NCBI GenBank assembly: GCA_019828565.1
Contig: JAHDYR010000015.1
Coordinates: 861,996 to 925,995 of the forward strand
Source of the DNA: Carpediemonas membranifera
Lineage: Eukaryota > Fornicata
DNA length: 64,000 bases
Direction: 5' to 3'
Notes under the pieces: model-generated
What the model was told of the DNA's origin: nothing
Databases searched by the model: none
The model's input: the letters and a program-made list of their open reading frames with translations, nothing else
Part shown: piece after piece, positions 29,823 through 39,872 of the stretch
How the letters are laid out: every line of letters starts with the position of its first letter
How positions within the stretch are numbered: position 1 is the first letter of the stretch
Program-made: the position numbers and the translations under genes

Positions 29823-30231
29823 CTCCCCTTCCTGACTCCAAACCGTGACCGACTTTTCCTCTCCACCCGCCACTGACTACCAGCAGCCTTTGGCTGCCTC
29901 GCTGGCTCTGCCAGCTCGAGTTCTTCGTTTCTGGCCGGGACCCACGCGCCCTCTCCTCGCCACGCTCGACGTAGTACGAGTTTAAAGAGGGTCAGACATC
30001 GGCCAAACCTGGGGATTGGGCAGGGAAATTGATCCGCTCAAATTTTTCCCCTCCGAATTGGTCCACCTGGCCGGGCGTCGTCCGACCGCCGGGGCGCCCA
30101 GGTGGGGTCGTAGGACCCGCACAACCGGGGGGCGGGATCGCATGATGGGAGCGCCGGGCCGCGGACGCCCGTGTCCGGAGCCGTACGGCATATTCGATCA
30201 TAGTATAAACCGAACTCCCTCCTGGCGCCAC
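29823..30231. other. LINE 3' region and left flank of Gypsy-2
   Basis: C/T-rich non-coding sequence, presumably the RLE-LINE 3' UTR, is followed by GC-rich DNA (30060-30180). The last bases, CCAC (30228-30231), are the target-site duplication of Gypsy-2 and are repeated at 57328-57331. Confidence 0.5.
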
Positions 30232-30306
30232 TGTGTCGGAACTATTTAATAAGGTAAACCTGCTTGGTGGTAATAATGGCCACAACTATTCTGGAGCCCC
30301 ACGACA
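30232..30306 (-). repeat. Gypsy-2 3' LTR (75 bp)
   Basis: It is identical to 57253-57327. On the coding strand it begins TGTCGTGGGG and ends CCGACACA. The purine tract and TAG on its inner side (30307-30321) mark the plus-strand primer. Confidence 0.85.
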
Positions 30307-30308
30307 CA

Positions 30309-30456
30309 CTACCTCTCCCCCGGGATAGTGGCCCACCGCAGTCTATGGTCTCGGGCGTACTGCTGCGCGAGCTCTACGTAGCGCAGGTTCAGCCAGGGCT
30401 CACAGGTTGGGGTGGCGTAGTCCAGCCACTTGACCTGGAGGGTCTTCTTCTTGCTG
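30309..30456 (-). pseudogene. Gypsy-2 chromodomain, C-terminal piece cut off by Gypsy-1
   Basis: The minus-strand translation is 'KKKTLQVKWLDYATPTCEPW', then 'LNLRYVELAQQYARDHRLRW', up to TAG at 30311-30309. Joined across Gypsy-1 to the end of the main pol frame (EEEYVVEAILDHD, ending at 53105) it forms a complete chromodomain. Confidence 0.85.
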
Positions 30457-30460
30457 TCGT

Positions 30461-30568
30461 TGTCGCAATACCGTATTAATATTTATATATTTTATGGGTG
30501 TCGTCTTGGTCCTACTTGGTCCGAGACGACACCAGTGTGTCGAAATAAATTAGCGCATCGTTACAACA
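30461..30568 (+). repeat. Gypsy-1 5' LTR (108 bp)
   Basis: It begins TGTCGCAATACC, ends GTTACAACA and contains a strong hairpin (GGTGTCGTCT...AGACGACACC) and an A/T-rich TATA-like stretch (TTTATATATTTTA). It is identical to 52997-53104. Confidence 0.9.
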
Positions 30569-30578
30569 GTGAATTCAC
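30569..30578. promoter_or_regulatory. Palindrome directly after the Gypsy-1 5' LTR (primer-site position)
   Basis: GTGAATTCAC abuts the LTR where a tRNA-binding TGG would normally stand. Gypsy-2 has AAGTGATCACTT at the same place (57241-57252). Confidence 0.5.
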
Positions 30579-30588
30579 TAGTGGCTAC

Positions 30589-31331
30589 ATGTTCGGTAAT
30601 ATTTCTCTGCCGACTCTGAGCGTTGAGACATTGACTAGCGAAACCTGGCGCTCATTTAAGAGGGATGCCGCCCGAATCAAGGCGTTGTATCCCGCCGCCA
30701 AGCTGGCTGTCCTCCTCCCCAATGACCTGCAGGACATCATCGAGGACACTCTCAACGTAGACCTGGCGAAGGCAAATGACGACAAGATTGACGAATACGT
30801 CAGCAAGTTCCTTGCTCCGGTGGACAAATTGTCCCTTGTCAAAGAGCTCGAGGCCGTCACCTGCCAGGTATCTGAAAAAGAATCACCTCCATTCGCGCGT
30901 ACGTCAGCGCGTTCTCAGCAGTTTTCTCTAAGGCCGAAGACATCGAAGAGTCCGACTCGGACGAGGACGAAGAGGAACAAGAAGAGGACGAAGAAGACAT
31001 TTCCCCCTTTGAGAAGAACGCACGTAAGATCTTCCTTCAGGGGATCCGCCCATCCACTTTCCGCAAGGTCCTGGACTTTGAACTCAAGGAGCATCCTAAG
31101 AGGAAGTCACTTGCCGATGCATACGAGCTGAGCATTGCCCTCGCTCAAGAAGATGACGACGCTCGGGCTAAGGCCATTCGCTTTGGTCACTACCAGGCCG
31201 GAAAGTCCTCCACCCGAAAGAAAGGAACGGCCGCAGGAGGCCAACCGCCTCGCCTCCCGGTCCCGGGCGCAGTTGCCTCAGGGGCCCCGGAGAAGTCTTC
31301 CACTCTCAAGCCGAACGACGTCAACCCAGCT
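30589..31331 (+). pseudogene. Gypsy-1 gag (one frameshift)
   Basis: ATG 30589 begins MFGNISLPTLSVETLTSETW, a capsid-like helical protein up to 'LVKELEAVTCQ'. The frame then shifts near 30870-30900, after which 'SIRAYVSAFSAVF', the acidic run 'EESDSDEDEEEQEEDEED' and 'KNARKIFLQGIRPSTFRKVL' continue. The nucleocapsid carries one CCHC-like knuckle, CGKCGGWHWDNQC, with spacing C-x2-C-x3-H-x4-C, also seen in Gypsy-2. The gag shell packages the element RNA. The single shift could be an indel or a programmed frameshift, but it lies inside capsid, which favours damage or error. Confidence 0.7.
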
Positions 31332-32938
31332 TTGAAGCCTCCCCATCGTGCCTGTGGCAAGTGCGGCGGATGGCATTGGGATAATCAGTGCCCCAATGGG
31401 GCCCCAATGCGCTCTCGCCAAGAAGGAGGCGGCCTCCGGTCCAACCCGAAGAAGAAGGAGCCAATCGAGGCTAATCTCCTGGACACGGACCCCGATGAGC
31501 CACTCAAAGTGTCTGGTCGTATAAACGACCAAGAGTATTCCTTTATTATTGACACTGGAGCACCAAAATCTATCATCTCCGCTGCGTCAGCAGAGGCCCT
31601 TGGCCTACAGACAGTGACCGGCCCGACCCTCCGCTTCAGAATGGCGAACGGTTCCATTTCGACAACTAACCACTATACTGAGGCTTGGTTACACCTCACG
31701 CTGGCGGGAGCCCCAACGCGGTTTAAGGCGAAGTTCGCAATCCTCAGTGGGGACCGCGAGAAAATCCTTATTGGCACCGACATTCTTCGTGTACTCGGGC
31801 TTCTTACGAAGGATTCCTTATTCCTCCAGCTCGTAGCCGAAAATCTGAGCAAGGAGGACGGGGACGACATTCCGCTGAGTTTGAACCAGTTAGACGTCTC
31901 GGAGGACGTTGGTGCTGTTGAAATTCCCGAATCCGCGAGCGCCACGCTCCGAAGCGAGGTACGAGCGCTACTTGCTGAGTATTCCACGTTGTTCGGCCCC
32001 ATTCCGGCTCAAGGAGCCAAGGTTGAACCTATGCGAATCCGATTGAATGACCCGGACGCCCTGGTCCAGGAACGAGCCCGGAGACTATCAGGGGAACGAC
32101 GCCTTCAGGTGCGGGAAGAAGTAACCCGCCTACGCCACCTTGGCATCACCAGGAACAGCGTCGGACCGTTCTCCTCCCCCGATCGTGGTAGTGGATAAGA
32201 AGAACGGCGCCATACGCCTCTGTGTGGACTACACAAAGCTCAACATTCTCACCATTCGTGACCATTTTCCCCTTCCCGACTTGAAAACCTTCGTGCAGGG
32301 AGGCGGCGGGGGCTCAATTCTTCGCCAGCTTGGACTTGACGTCCGGGTACCATCAGATGCCCCTCCACGAGGAAGACAGAGCTATGACGGCGTTTGTAAC
32401 ACCTGACGACTACGAGGAGTTCAACCGAGTCCCATTCGGGCTGACTAACGCTCCGAGTTATTTCCAGCGTACCATGCAATCCATCCTCGCCCCGGTACTC
32501 CACCGGGGGGTGCTGGTCTATATTGACGACATCTTAATCTACGCCCAATCTGAGGGAGGAACTTATAGCACGCTTAGAGCAAACCTTCCAGTTGCTGACA
32601 AAGTATGACCTTCGGCTTAGCCCGGCAAAATGTGTGATCGGCGCGGAGGAGTTAGACATCGTGGGCTTCCACCTTTCCCGCGAGGGGAAGAGCATCGACA
32701 AGCGACGGATTGAAGCACTCACGTCGATAGAGGCTCCGAGCAATGTTTCAGGGGTCAGAACACTCTTAGGGATGTTTAATTACGTGATCGACTTCATCCC
32801 AGCCGCGGCGGACCTTGTGGACCCCCTCTATGAGCTGATCAGGAACGCCGGTGAGCCATTCGTATGGGGACCACGCCAAGAGGAAGCCCTCGTGGCCCTG
32901 AGAGAGGCGGTAGCCCAAGAGACCGTCCTGGCTCAGCC
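31332..32938 (+). pseudogene. Gypsy-1 protease and reverse transcriptase (frameshifted)
   Basis: The aspartic protease motif DTGAPKS is in 'FIIDTGAPKSIISAASAEAL'. The RT follows in several frames: 'IRLCVDYTKLNILTIRDHFP', then 'LTSGYHQMPLHEEDRAMTAF', 'NRVPFGLTNAPSYFQRTM' and the catalytic 'VLVYIDDILIYAQSE', ending in the thumb/connection 'LLGMFNYVIDFIPAAADLV'. Shifts occur near 32160, 32340 and 32570, so this copy cannot make an active RT as assembled. The frame reaches 'REAVAQETVLAQP', where LINE-A1 is inserted; it resumes at 39860. Confidence 0.8.
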
Positions 32939-33364
32939 CAGTTCACCAATGATTTCAGCAAAGTGGAAACACTTCGATCATGGATGGACAAGGACCAACA
33001 GGCCTGGCCTATATGGATAGGGCAGTGCCCCATGGAGCTCAGAAGGAGCGGCCTTGGCCTCCTGTCTGAACATTCAAGGGTTGCTATCAGGGCATACCGC
33101 TGGGCGCGAGTGGGAGCTCCACGCCCATACCAAGGAATCAAAGTGTCTTCATGGAACGTATGTTTACAAGGAAAAGGAAAACAACCGTCGAGGGCCAGTG
33201 CTAGCACCGGCGGCTACATGGTTTTGTCAAGACCACAAGGAAGGAAGGGCAGCACAAAAGGGAAACAGGGGCCGTCGATAGAGGCTAAAAAGGAGACTAC
33301 GAACAAAGCAACAACAACTACACAGAAAGGCCCCGCTACTCAGAAAAGGGCGACGCATTTTTAG
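32939..33364 (+). CDS. LINE-A1 5' ORF fragment
   Basis: The LINE starts inside an open frame: 'DFSKVETLRSWMDKDQQAWP', 'RRSGLGLLSEHSRVAIRAYR' and a lysine/threonine-rich tail ending at TAG 33364. The start codon is missing, so the element is probably 5'-truncated here. A plus-strand frame inside LINE-B (49387-50305) has a loosely similar pattern ('DDFAQVDVLASRWRERAAAF'). The function is unknown. It could be the N-terminus of a first ORF that precedes the ORF1 at 33539. Confidence 0.4.
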   Translation, partial: QFTNDFSKVETLRSWMDKDQQAWPIWIGQCPMELRRSGLGLLSEHSRVAIRAYRWARVGAPRPYQGIKVSSWNVCLQGKGKQPSRASASTGGYMVLSRPQGRKGSTKGKQGPSIEAKKETTNKATTTTQKGPATQKRATHF

Positions 33365-33538
33365 GACCGCGCCTTTTTGAAAGAATGGCCTATATAGTAC
33401 GGAGCATGGACAATGGGAGAAACTGGAAGGCCTGGACGGAGACCTCACCCGGATATGTACATGTGGCCCGACTTTCGGACCCAAAAATTCCGACCCAGTT
33501 TATGGACTAGGAAAAGGGGAGAAATTTTGCACTCAACA

Positions 33539-35180
33539 ATGCAGGTAGAAATACCGACAAGGATCAGGGATTCCACGCAGAAGCAGTGGGAGGACATCAG
33601 GGAACTACTGGACAGCTTCCTCGCTGAAAGGAACGATTCAAGGACTCTACTTCTTCGTAGAACAGGCAAGTTTACAGGAAAGTCGCTCAATGCGAACTCC
33701 AAAGGACGCAAGGCAGTAATCATGAACGCCAGACGCATCCTCTTCGCAACCGGCGTCACTGACAACAAGGACATCATCCTCAGGAACCCATGCGGCATCC
33801 ACGGCCTCCGCGACCTTTTCTACATGCTCACAGAGGCAGACACCGCTTCGGCATCGGCTTCGGGTTCGGGGAGGTTCTGTTGGGCATGAAGGGCATCTTA
33901 CTGCCCCCCCTCACAATCATGGACAACGAAGGTGTACTGGAGAGAAGCCCGCTATGGACCATCATGGAAAGAGCCACGGCTAACCAGCTCCGCATGGTAC
34001 GCGTCAGGAAGGGCCTAGGGGCAGCAAGGGAGGAGGACATCATAACCATGGCCATGCTATACGAGTGGTGGCCCTCGAAGGAGGCTACGGCTCATCAAGG
34101 AGTCTGGGGCTGCGACGACCTAGCAGAGAGCCTCAGGGACTATGAGAAGGTCATAGTCAACGTCAAGGCCCCCCAGGAACAGGGGTAGGATCACCCTAGG
34201 GGCGAGCTTCATCCCGAGAGACTGGGGGCATGGTCAGGGTCAGCGAGGCTGGGACCATCCTAAGCCGCATGCGCAAGGAAGGGGCCAGACTAGTCTCGGC
34301 AGCTATCCCGGACGAGCCCAGAGCCAACACAGTCAATGTCCCAGGCATCACGTATGTCCCCACCATCGACGGAAAGTCCGAACAGCCATACCAAAGTAGG
34401 TTCTTCGACAACGGCCTGGAGGAAAAGGCGAGGCGGATTAGCACCAGGATGGTGGGCAGGCACTTCGGCCAGGACGCGGATCAAGGACATCACGACCAGC
34501 ATGGAGACAGGGAAGAGGACAGAAGGGTAGGACACGGAGCCGGCGGTAGAGCTGGTGTCAGAGCTGACGACAGAACCGGCGACAGAGCTGGTAACATGAA
34601 CAGGACCTCGGATCGTAACCACGGAGGAGACGACAGGGAGAGACAGGACAACACGGGAACGCAGATGAGAGGCTCGTTCAGCGGGAACACCTGGGCCGGT
34701 AGAGGCTCAGAGGGAGGCATGGACAACAGCAAGGATCACTCTTCCTCCACGACGCTCAAGCGCAAGGAGGGCAGCACGAGTAGGATCATGGACTCGGACA
34801 GCGGAAAGAGAAGCAGGCACGAAGAGGACATGGACTGGGAGTCTGGAAGCAGACAGGCAACCGGCATGGACTCGGAGAAGCTGCGGCTCCGAAAGCAGTT
34901 GGCAGAGGCGCAACAAGAGATCTCAGCGCTCAAGTCTGCCCGACTCATGCAAGAGCAAGGCCACGGAAGGTTGGTGCTCTCCGGCGTCGCGACTAAGCCC
35001 AGCAAGGAGAAGCCCACGATCCCCCGGCACAAGCACAAGAAGGCTAAGAAGGCCAAGCAGATCTCACCCATGGACCTGATGACCCAGTTCATCACGGTAA
35101 TGCAGAGTCTACAAGGACAGCAAGTGAGTCAGGCCGAGGACAGCTGCAGCGGCAGTGGGGAGTCCACGGAGGAGGAGTAA
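33539..35180 (+). pseudogene. LINE-A1 ORF1 (RNA-binding/coiled-coil protein, frameshifted)
   Basis: It starts at ATG 33539 (MQVEIPTRIRDSTQKQWEDI). Frame changes near 33840 and 34190 connect 'LLPPLTIMDNEGVLERSPLW' and 'SFIPRDWG' to a long charged region (34230-35180). That region has DRxGDR-like repeats (GDREEDRRVGHGAGGRAGV, DRTGDRAGNMNRTSDRN), then a coiled coil 'EKLRLRKQLAEAQQEISALK' and a lysine cluster 'RHKHKKAKKAKQ'. LINE ORF1 proteins bind their RNA and trimerise through coiled coils. 'SFIPRDWG' recurs as 'SFLPRDWGV' in the LINE-B ORF1, so the two families share this protein. Confidence 0.55.
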
Positions 35181-35512
35181 GGACATGGTAAAGCAGTATT
35201 CTTTCAAGGAACAAGCAACATTTTCTTTATAATTCACAAGCCCTGGCTCCCACCCAGGGCCCGGCATTAGCTGAAATGCACTGCCGGTAGGCTGTAGCGG
35301 CAGCCAAAGGGGGGGTCACGTCATATCGTCCCCCTCCTAAGTACCCTGCCCGAAGAATGGAAGGTCACCAGGTGGTAACAAGGTTGGCCTGACAAGGGTC
35401 ACCGAGACCGGCATCTAGGCCCCTTGTTAGGACAAGGATAGCAGGAGAGGAGCGGGAAGCTGGGGCTCCCAAATTCTGGGAATTCGCAGGATAAGGAAAC
35501 AGGACAAAGGCA
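35181..35512 (+). promoter_or_regulatory. LINE-A1 inter-ORF structured spacer
   Basis: This 330-nt gap between ORF1 and ORF2 holds two adjacent hairpins: GGCTG-tagcgg-CAGCC (35290-35305) and a G7/C5 stem (35309-35335). The LINE-B spacer (44968-45540, minus) has the same two hairpins with different bases. It may drive reinitiation or internal initiation of ORF2. Confidence 0.4.
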
Positions 35513-36412
35513 ATGGTAACCTACAAGATACTTAGTCTGAACACAGAGGGACACATAGGAAGAGGAAAGGACTTCACGGCGTCTATGGCAACGGCGATTC
35601 AGCTAAGGTTGAAGGACATAGAGGCAGTACTCATACAAGAGACATGGAGAACGGCGAATACGAGGGTTCATTGCTTCATGGACCTTGACTACGCACTAGC
35701 AGGGAGGGAGACGGAAGAGGACCTGGTCTTAGCCAACGAAAAACGAAAGGCGGATGTCAAAAGTCAGCACCGCATCAACCGACAACTAGGCATAGCAGGC
35801 AATGACGAACCTGCGCCAAGATGGAAGGGAACAAGGGAAGGCATCGGCACGATAGTGAGCCCACACGCAACTGCAAAGTGGGACATCGGCATAACGGACA
35901 GCCTATCGGGAAGAGTGCAAGCCAGCATAATGAGAACCGGCAGGGACATACTAGTCATCAACGTGTATGGCCCTCCATCCGGCCACAGCAAGCAGGAGAA
36001 GGATGGATTCAGGGACACTATACAGAAGATCATGGACATGAAAGGGAGCATGGAGGCCATAATTATGGGAGACTGGAACATCGACCCAGGCCAGATGGAA
36101 AGATCCACCCGGTGGAAGGATATGATGGAGAAGCACAGGCTCAAAGCCATCATACCCAAGTCTGGGACGCTCACATCAGGAACATCAACCCCGGACTTTG
36201 CAGTGACAACACCAGGAATCCAGGGGGCGGAGATTGAGGTGGTAGAGTCTCAGAAGGTCGGGGTATGGGGCTCAGCACACAATGGAATCACACTAGCATG
36301 GAAGGAACAACGGTACTATGGCAGAAGTGAGCGAGACGTGGCTCTGGCCATACCCGAGGTGCACACCTGGCCCATGAAAAGAAGGAGGGGCCAGTCACAG
36401 TCTCAAAGCTGA
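35513..36412 (+). CDS. LINE-A1 ORF2, APE-type endonuclease domain
   Basis: ATG 35513 begins MVTYKILSLNTEGHIGRGKD. AP-endonuclease-like LINE nuclease motifs are in order: Asn in 'LSLNTEG', Glu in 'AVLIQETWR', 'ILVINVYGPPSG', Asp/Asn in 'IIMGDWNIDPG', 'TSTPDFAVTTPG', and a histidine in 'WGSAHNGITLAW'. This domain nicks target DNA to prime reverse transcription. The frame ends at 36412 and the RT continues in other frames, so ORF2 is split by at least three shifts as assembled. Confidence 0.8.
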   Translation: MVTYKILSLNTEGHIGRGKDFTASMATAIQLRLKDIEAVLIQETWRTANTRVHCFMDLDYALAGRETEEDLVLANEKRKADVKSQHRINRQLGIAGNDEPAPRWKGTREGIGTIVSPHATAKWDIGITDSLSGRVQASIMRTGRDILVINVYGPPSGHSKQEKDGFRDTIQKIMDMKGSMEAIIMGDWNIDPGQMERSTRWKDMMEKHRLKAIIPKSGTLTSGTSTPDFAVTTPGIQGAEIEVVESQKVGVWGSAHNGITLAWKEQRYYGRSERDVALAIPEVHTWPMKRRRGQSQSQS

Positions 36413-38955
36413 ACAGGATCAAGAGCTCGGACCAATGGGAAGAGACTATAAGAGCATGCATGGGCGACCCAGTGAACAACAGGGGAGCAAAGGCAAGGGA
36501 CAAAGTGTTCGGGAACGGAGTGTGGAGCGAACTCCAGCGAACCCCATGGACAGAAATAGGCAACAGGACCAGGAAGGAAAGGATGAAAGAGGAGCTGGAG
36601 AAATACTGGGGAGAGCGCAGGGCCAAATGGGTGGCCGACATCAGCAGAAGTGCAAAAGGGGGTATAGGGCCTCAAGGGCCTCAGTGGAAGCTGCCATCAG
36701 AAGGTGGTGGTGTGACAACCAATACAAGGGAATGCCGGAGAGCCTCCTCAAGGACGGAGTGATAACCACGGACAAGGCGGCCATCAGCGAGATCCTCTTG
36801 CAACAGTATGCTAGAGTCAGCAGAGGCAGGGAACCCACCTGGAAGACATGGAGGGGCAGGGACGGAAATGAGTTCAAGGAAAGCGAGGTCAAAGCCGCAA
36901 TCAAAAAGGATCAGGAGGGACACCGCACCAGGGCCTGACCTCACATCTGGAGACATGCTGAGAGAGCTGGATGAGAAAGGCCTTAGGGAAGTGACGAGGC
37001 TCATCAACAGGGTCTACAGGGAGGGCGACGTACCCAAAGCATGGAAGTATGCCACAGTGTCGGCCATACACAAGACAGGGAAGCCAAGGGTCAAGCCGGA
37101 ATCATATAGACCAATATCCTTGACACCACTGCTGTACAGGGTCTATGGTAGATTGCTCAAGATACGTCTGGAAGCAGCAACGAAAAGGTTCATACCAAGA
37201 GAACAGGCTGGTTTCCAGTCAGACAGGGACGTCATCCAGCAGATACAGTACATTGTGCAGCGGCACCAGGAGGGGGGTGAGACCACGTCAATCTTTCTGG
37301 ACATCGAGAAGGCATATGACACGGTACCAAGGGACATTCTCATGGATAAGCTACAGGGTATGGGGGTGGAGGAGCACTTGATCAGGGCAATTCAAGGCAC
37401 AATAAAGGAAACCTGGATATCAGTCAAGGGGGCAAAGGCATGGGAAAGAACCAACAGGGGAGTTAAGCAAGGGTGCGTCCTGGCACCGACACTGTTTGTG
37501 CTGTTCATGGCTAACTGGCCCCACCTGGCCAGAAAGAAAATCAAGGGAGAACGGTACGACATCAGAGAACCGCCAAGGACCACGAGCCACCTCAGCGACC
37601 GACTACCGGCAGCACTTACCATGTTTGTGGATGACACTGCGGTCACAGGGAGCAAACCGGAGCATAGCCAGATGGTCGCCAACATAATGGTGGACATAAT
37701 CAGAGAGCATGAAATGAGGGTGAACGCCCAGAAGAATGTAATGATTAGCGTGGACAGAACAGCCCTAGTCAGGATCGAGGGGGTAACACTACTGCCAGAG
37801 AAGGAGGCGAGATACCTGGGATTATGGATCGCAAGTGGGAAGGACCCTATGTCGGCCTGCATAAGGCGGAAACAGGAGCAGAGCGAAAGGTACAAGAGAC
37901 TGGTGAGATGGGCAGGGTGGACCAGGGCAAACATGCCAGCACTAGCGAGCAGGCTACTACTGGAAATATATATATGGCCCAGGATCCTCTTCGGAGTCGA
38001 GGTGTGGGGGAACGCACCGGGAGGTAGAAGGATCTGGAATGACTGGCAGGGAATCATGGCAGGAACAGGACCGGGAGGGGGCGCAGCCATGAGGCTGATG
38101 AATGGATGGGTGGACCTCCAGGCACACATGGAATGGCTGGCAGTCAAAAGGATAGTCAACTACAGGGACCAGGATATACCAGTCAGAAACAGAGAATGGG
38201 GGCGGGGCACGGTTATGTGGGAAGCTAGGGAGAGAGTGCAGCATCTACTGGAGGGCACCAGAGAGGGAGCCCCTAAACCAGCGCTACTGGATTATGGCAT
38301 GGAAACGATCAGGAGGGGGTGGATGAAGCGGTGCAAAAGCCGTACGGCACTAGGACTAATGGAAATCATGGGGACAAGGAAATTAAGCAAGTGTCTGCAA
38401 GGTAAGCCTACGGTAGACCGAAAGGCTGGGAAGGGGCAAAGCAGGGCGGAATGGAAGAGAATTGTATCCATTGCAGCCAATGTCAGCCCATCCCCATCGT
38501 CGGCAGAGAGAGGGGAGGGCCCTATGAGAGCCATCACAGAGCTGGCCCAAGGCGCTGACCTGAAGAGAGAAATTAGCAGACTATGCCCCCTATGCTCGGA
38601 GGAGTCGGAGGTGAGCCTGTTCTACAGGATCATTAGGGAAAAGCCAGGACCAGCAAGGAAGCAGGAAATGATCAGAGAGTGGGCAGAGGGCCAGAGGCTA
38701 GGATCGGCAGCGCACATAATCTGTGAATGCCCGGCAGTAGACAGGGGAGAAGCTTGGACAAAGCTGTGGACAGCAGCGAAGCACAAAACTAAGGACTTGG
38801 AAGTAAGGCAGGGCCCCCAGGGCGAATGGTACCAGGAAAGACCCATCCTAGAATTACAGCAACTAATAATATGGGGCTCGGAGGACATTTGGGAAGGCCT
38901 CACGGCAGGACTACGGGAACTGGCAAAGGTTTACAACAGCTTCAAGGTGGAATAG
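36413..38955 (+). CDS. LINE-A1 ORF2, linker, reverse transcriptase and zinc knuckle
   Basis: After two short frames (FGNGVWSELQRTPWTEIG; RASVEAAIRRWWCDNQYKGM) a long frame runs from about 36905. RT motifs follow: 'SYRPISLTPLLYRVYGRLL', 'QAGFQSDRDVIQQIQYI', 'FLDIEKAYDTVPRDIL', 'NRGVKQGCVLAPTLFVLFM' and the catalytic 'ALTMFVDDTAVTG'. The C-terminus has a CCHC knuckle 'RLCPLCSEE...HIICECPAV'. The RT frame is intact over 680 residues. LINE-A2 (61121-63315) is a near-identical copy of the segment from ~37670 to the 3' end, showing that this family moved recently. Confidence 0.85.
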
Positions 38956-39859
38956 AAGCATGTCATGAACCCCTGACTCCAGGACCGGGAAGGGATGGAC
39001 AAGGAATCAGCCATGGACCACCCTCGCTGGTGCTAAGCTCCTGGGATCAGTGAGGAAAGGCCCCACGTATCCCGGTAGCCAGGAACCAAAGCAAGGGAAG
39101 GAACGACTGCAAGGAAAAGAACAGGGAAGGACAGATCAGAAATAAGAAAGAAAAGGACATGCAACAAGGACAGAGCAAGGATAAGGTCAAGGAAATCCAT
39201 ATTCATATGGTTGCACCACTCGTTGGGACCCCAAGGAAACTGCAGGGACTGGCCACGGGGGTCGGAGGGGCACAGGTGCCCCTGCCGCCCTTGTTAACGA
39301 CATGGGAAACCAAGGACATGTAGTGCAAGCGAAATGTTGTAAGGGGTAACAGGACAACCAGGCCTAGTGCCTGGGGCTGCCGCTGACCCACGCCACCTAA
39401 CCGGGGTAGACAGCATGGACTTAGTCACTTTCCCCGCCTTCGGGTAGGCTTCTTAACAGAGTCGAGGGGGCATGGAATTGGGGAACCGGACAGACGAGAG
39501 GGTGCCGTGGCTGAACGGCTCTACAAGGACTGCAGGGAAGCAAGGAGTGTCATAGTCAAGGTTCTGCAGGACGATCCTGCCTGTCAATGCCCCGAGGACA
39601 GACCCCCAGGCTCCCCGGATAGTTGCCGGACTTTCAGGGAGACAGGAAAGCATATTTGCACGGAGATGGCCGCAGGGCCTCTGGGGCGATTGGAATCGGC
39701 TTTCCGCGGAGACAGTAGCACCGAAAGCCCAAGGCAAACGCTGCTGACCAGTTTGCCACGGGAAATAGGCAGTACCCCGGGGCACTCAGCTCCAAGACAA
39801 CGGGAAACAAGCTCAGTCCGGGGTCAGAATCCAAGCACCATAAATTTCTTTCTTCTTTT
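38956..39859 (+). other. LINE-A1 3' UTR with conserved hairpin and T/C-rich end
   Basis: The hairpin at 39041-39075 (CTGGGAT...ATCCCGG) is preserved in LINE-A2 (61912-61946) and, with a different loop, in LINE-B (41473-41510). The element ends TAAATTTCTTTCTTCTTTT, with no poly(A). Confidence 0.65.
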
Positions 39860-39872
39860 TCCTGGCTCAGCC

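Larger units (their letters stand above)
32939..39859 (+). mobile_element. LINE-A1, non-LTR retrotransposon with APE-type endonuclease (6.9 kb)
   Basis: It is flanked by a 13-bp TSD, TCCTGGCTCAGCC (32926-32938 and 39860-39872). It has a 5' ORF, ORF1 with a coiled coil, an inter-ORF structured spacer, ORF2 (endonuclease plus RT) and a 3' UTR with a T/C-rich end TTTCTTTCTTCTTTT. It is inserted in the RT/RNase H boundary of Gypsy-1, same strand. Confidence 0.88.

Noticed and set aside
30461-30568. The 108-bp repeat as LTR of the minus-strand Gypsy-2
   Set aside because: Its two copies are in direct plus orientation and are flanked by the TCGT duplication inside Gypsy-2's chromodomain, so it belongs to Gypsy-1. 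Gypsy-2 has its own 75-bp LTRs.
34470-34640. DRxGDR-rich stretch as a separate gene
   Set aside because: It is continuous with the coiled-coil and lysine-rich end of the LINE-A1 ORF1 protein in the same frame.
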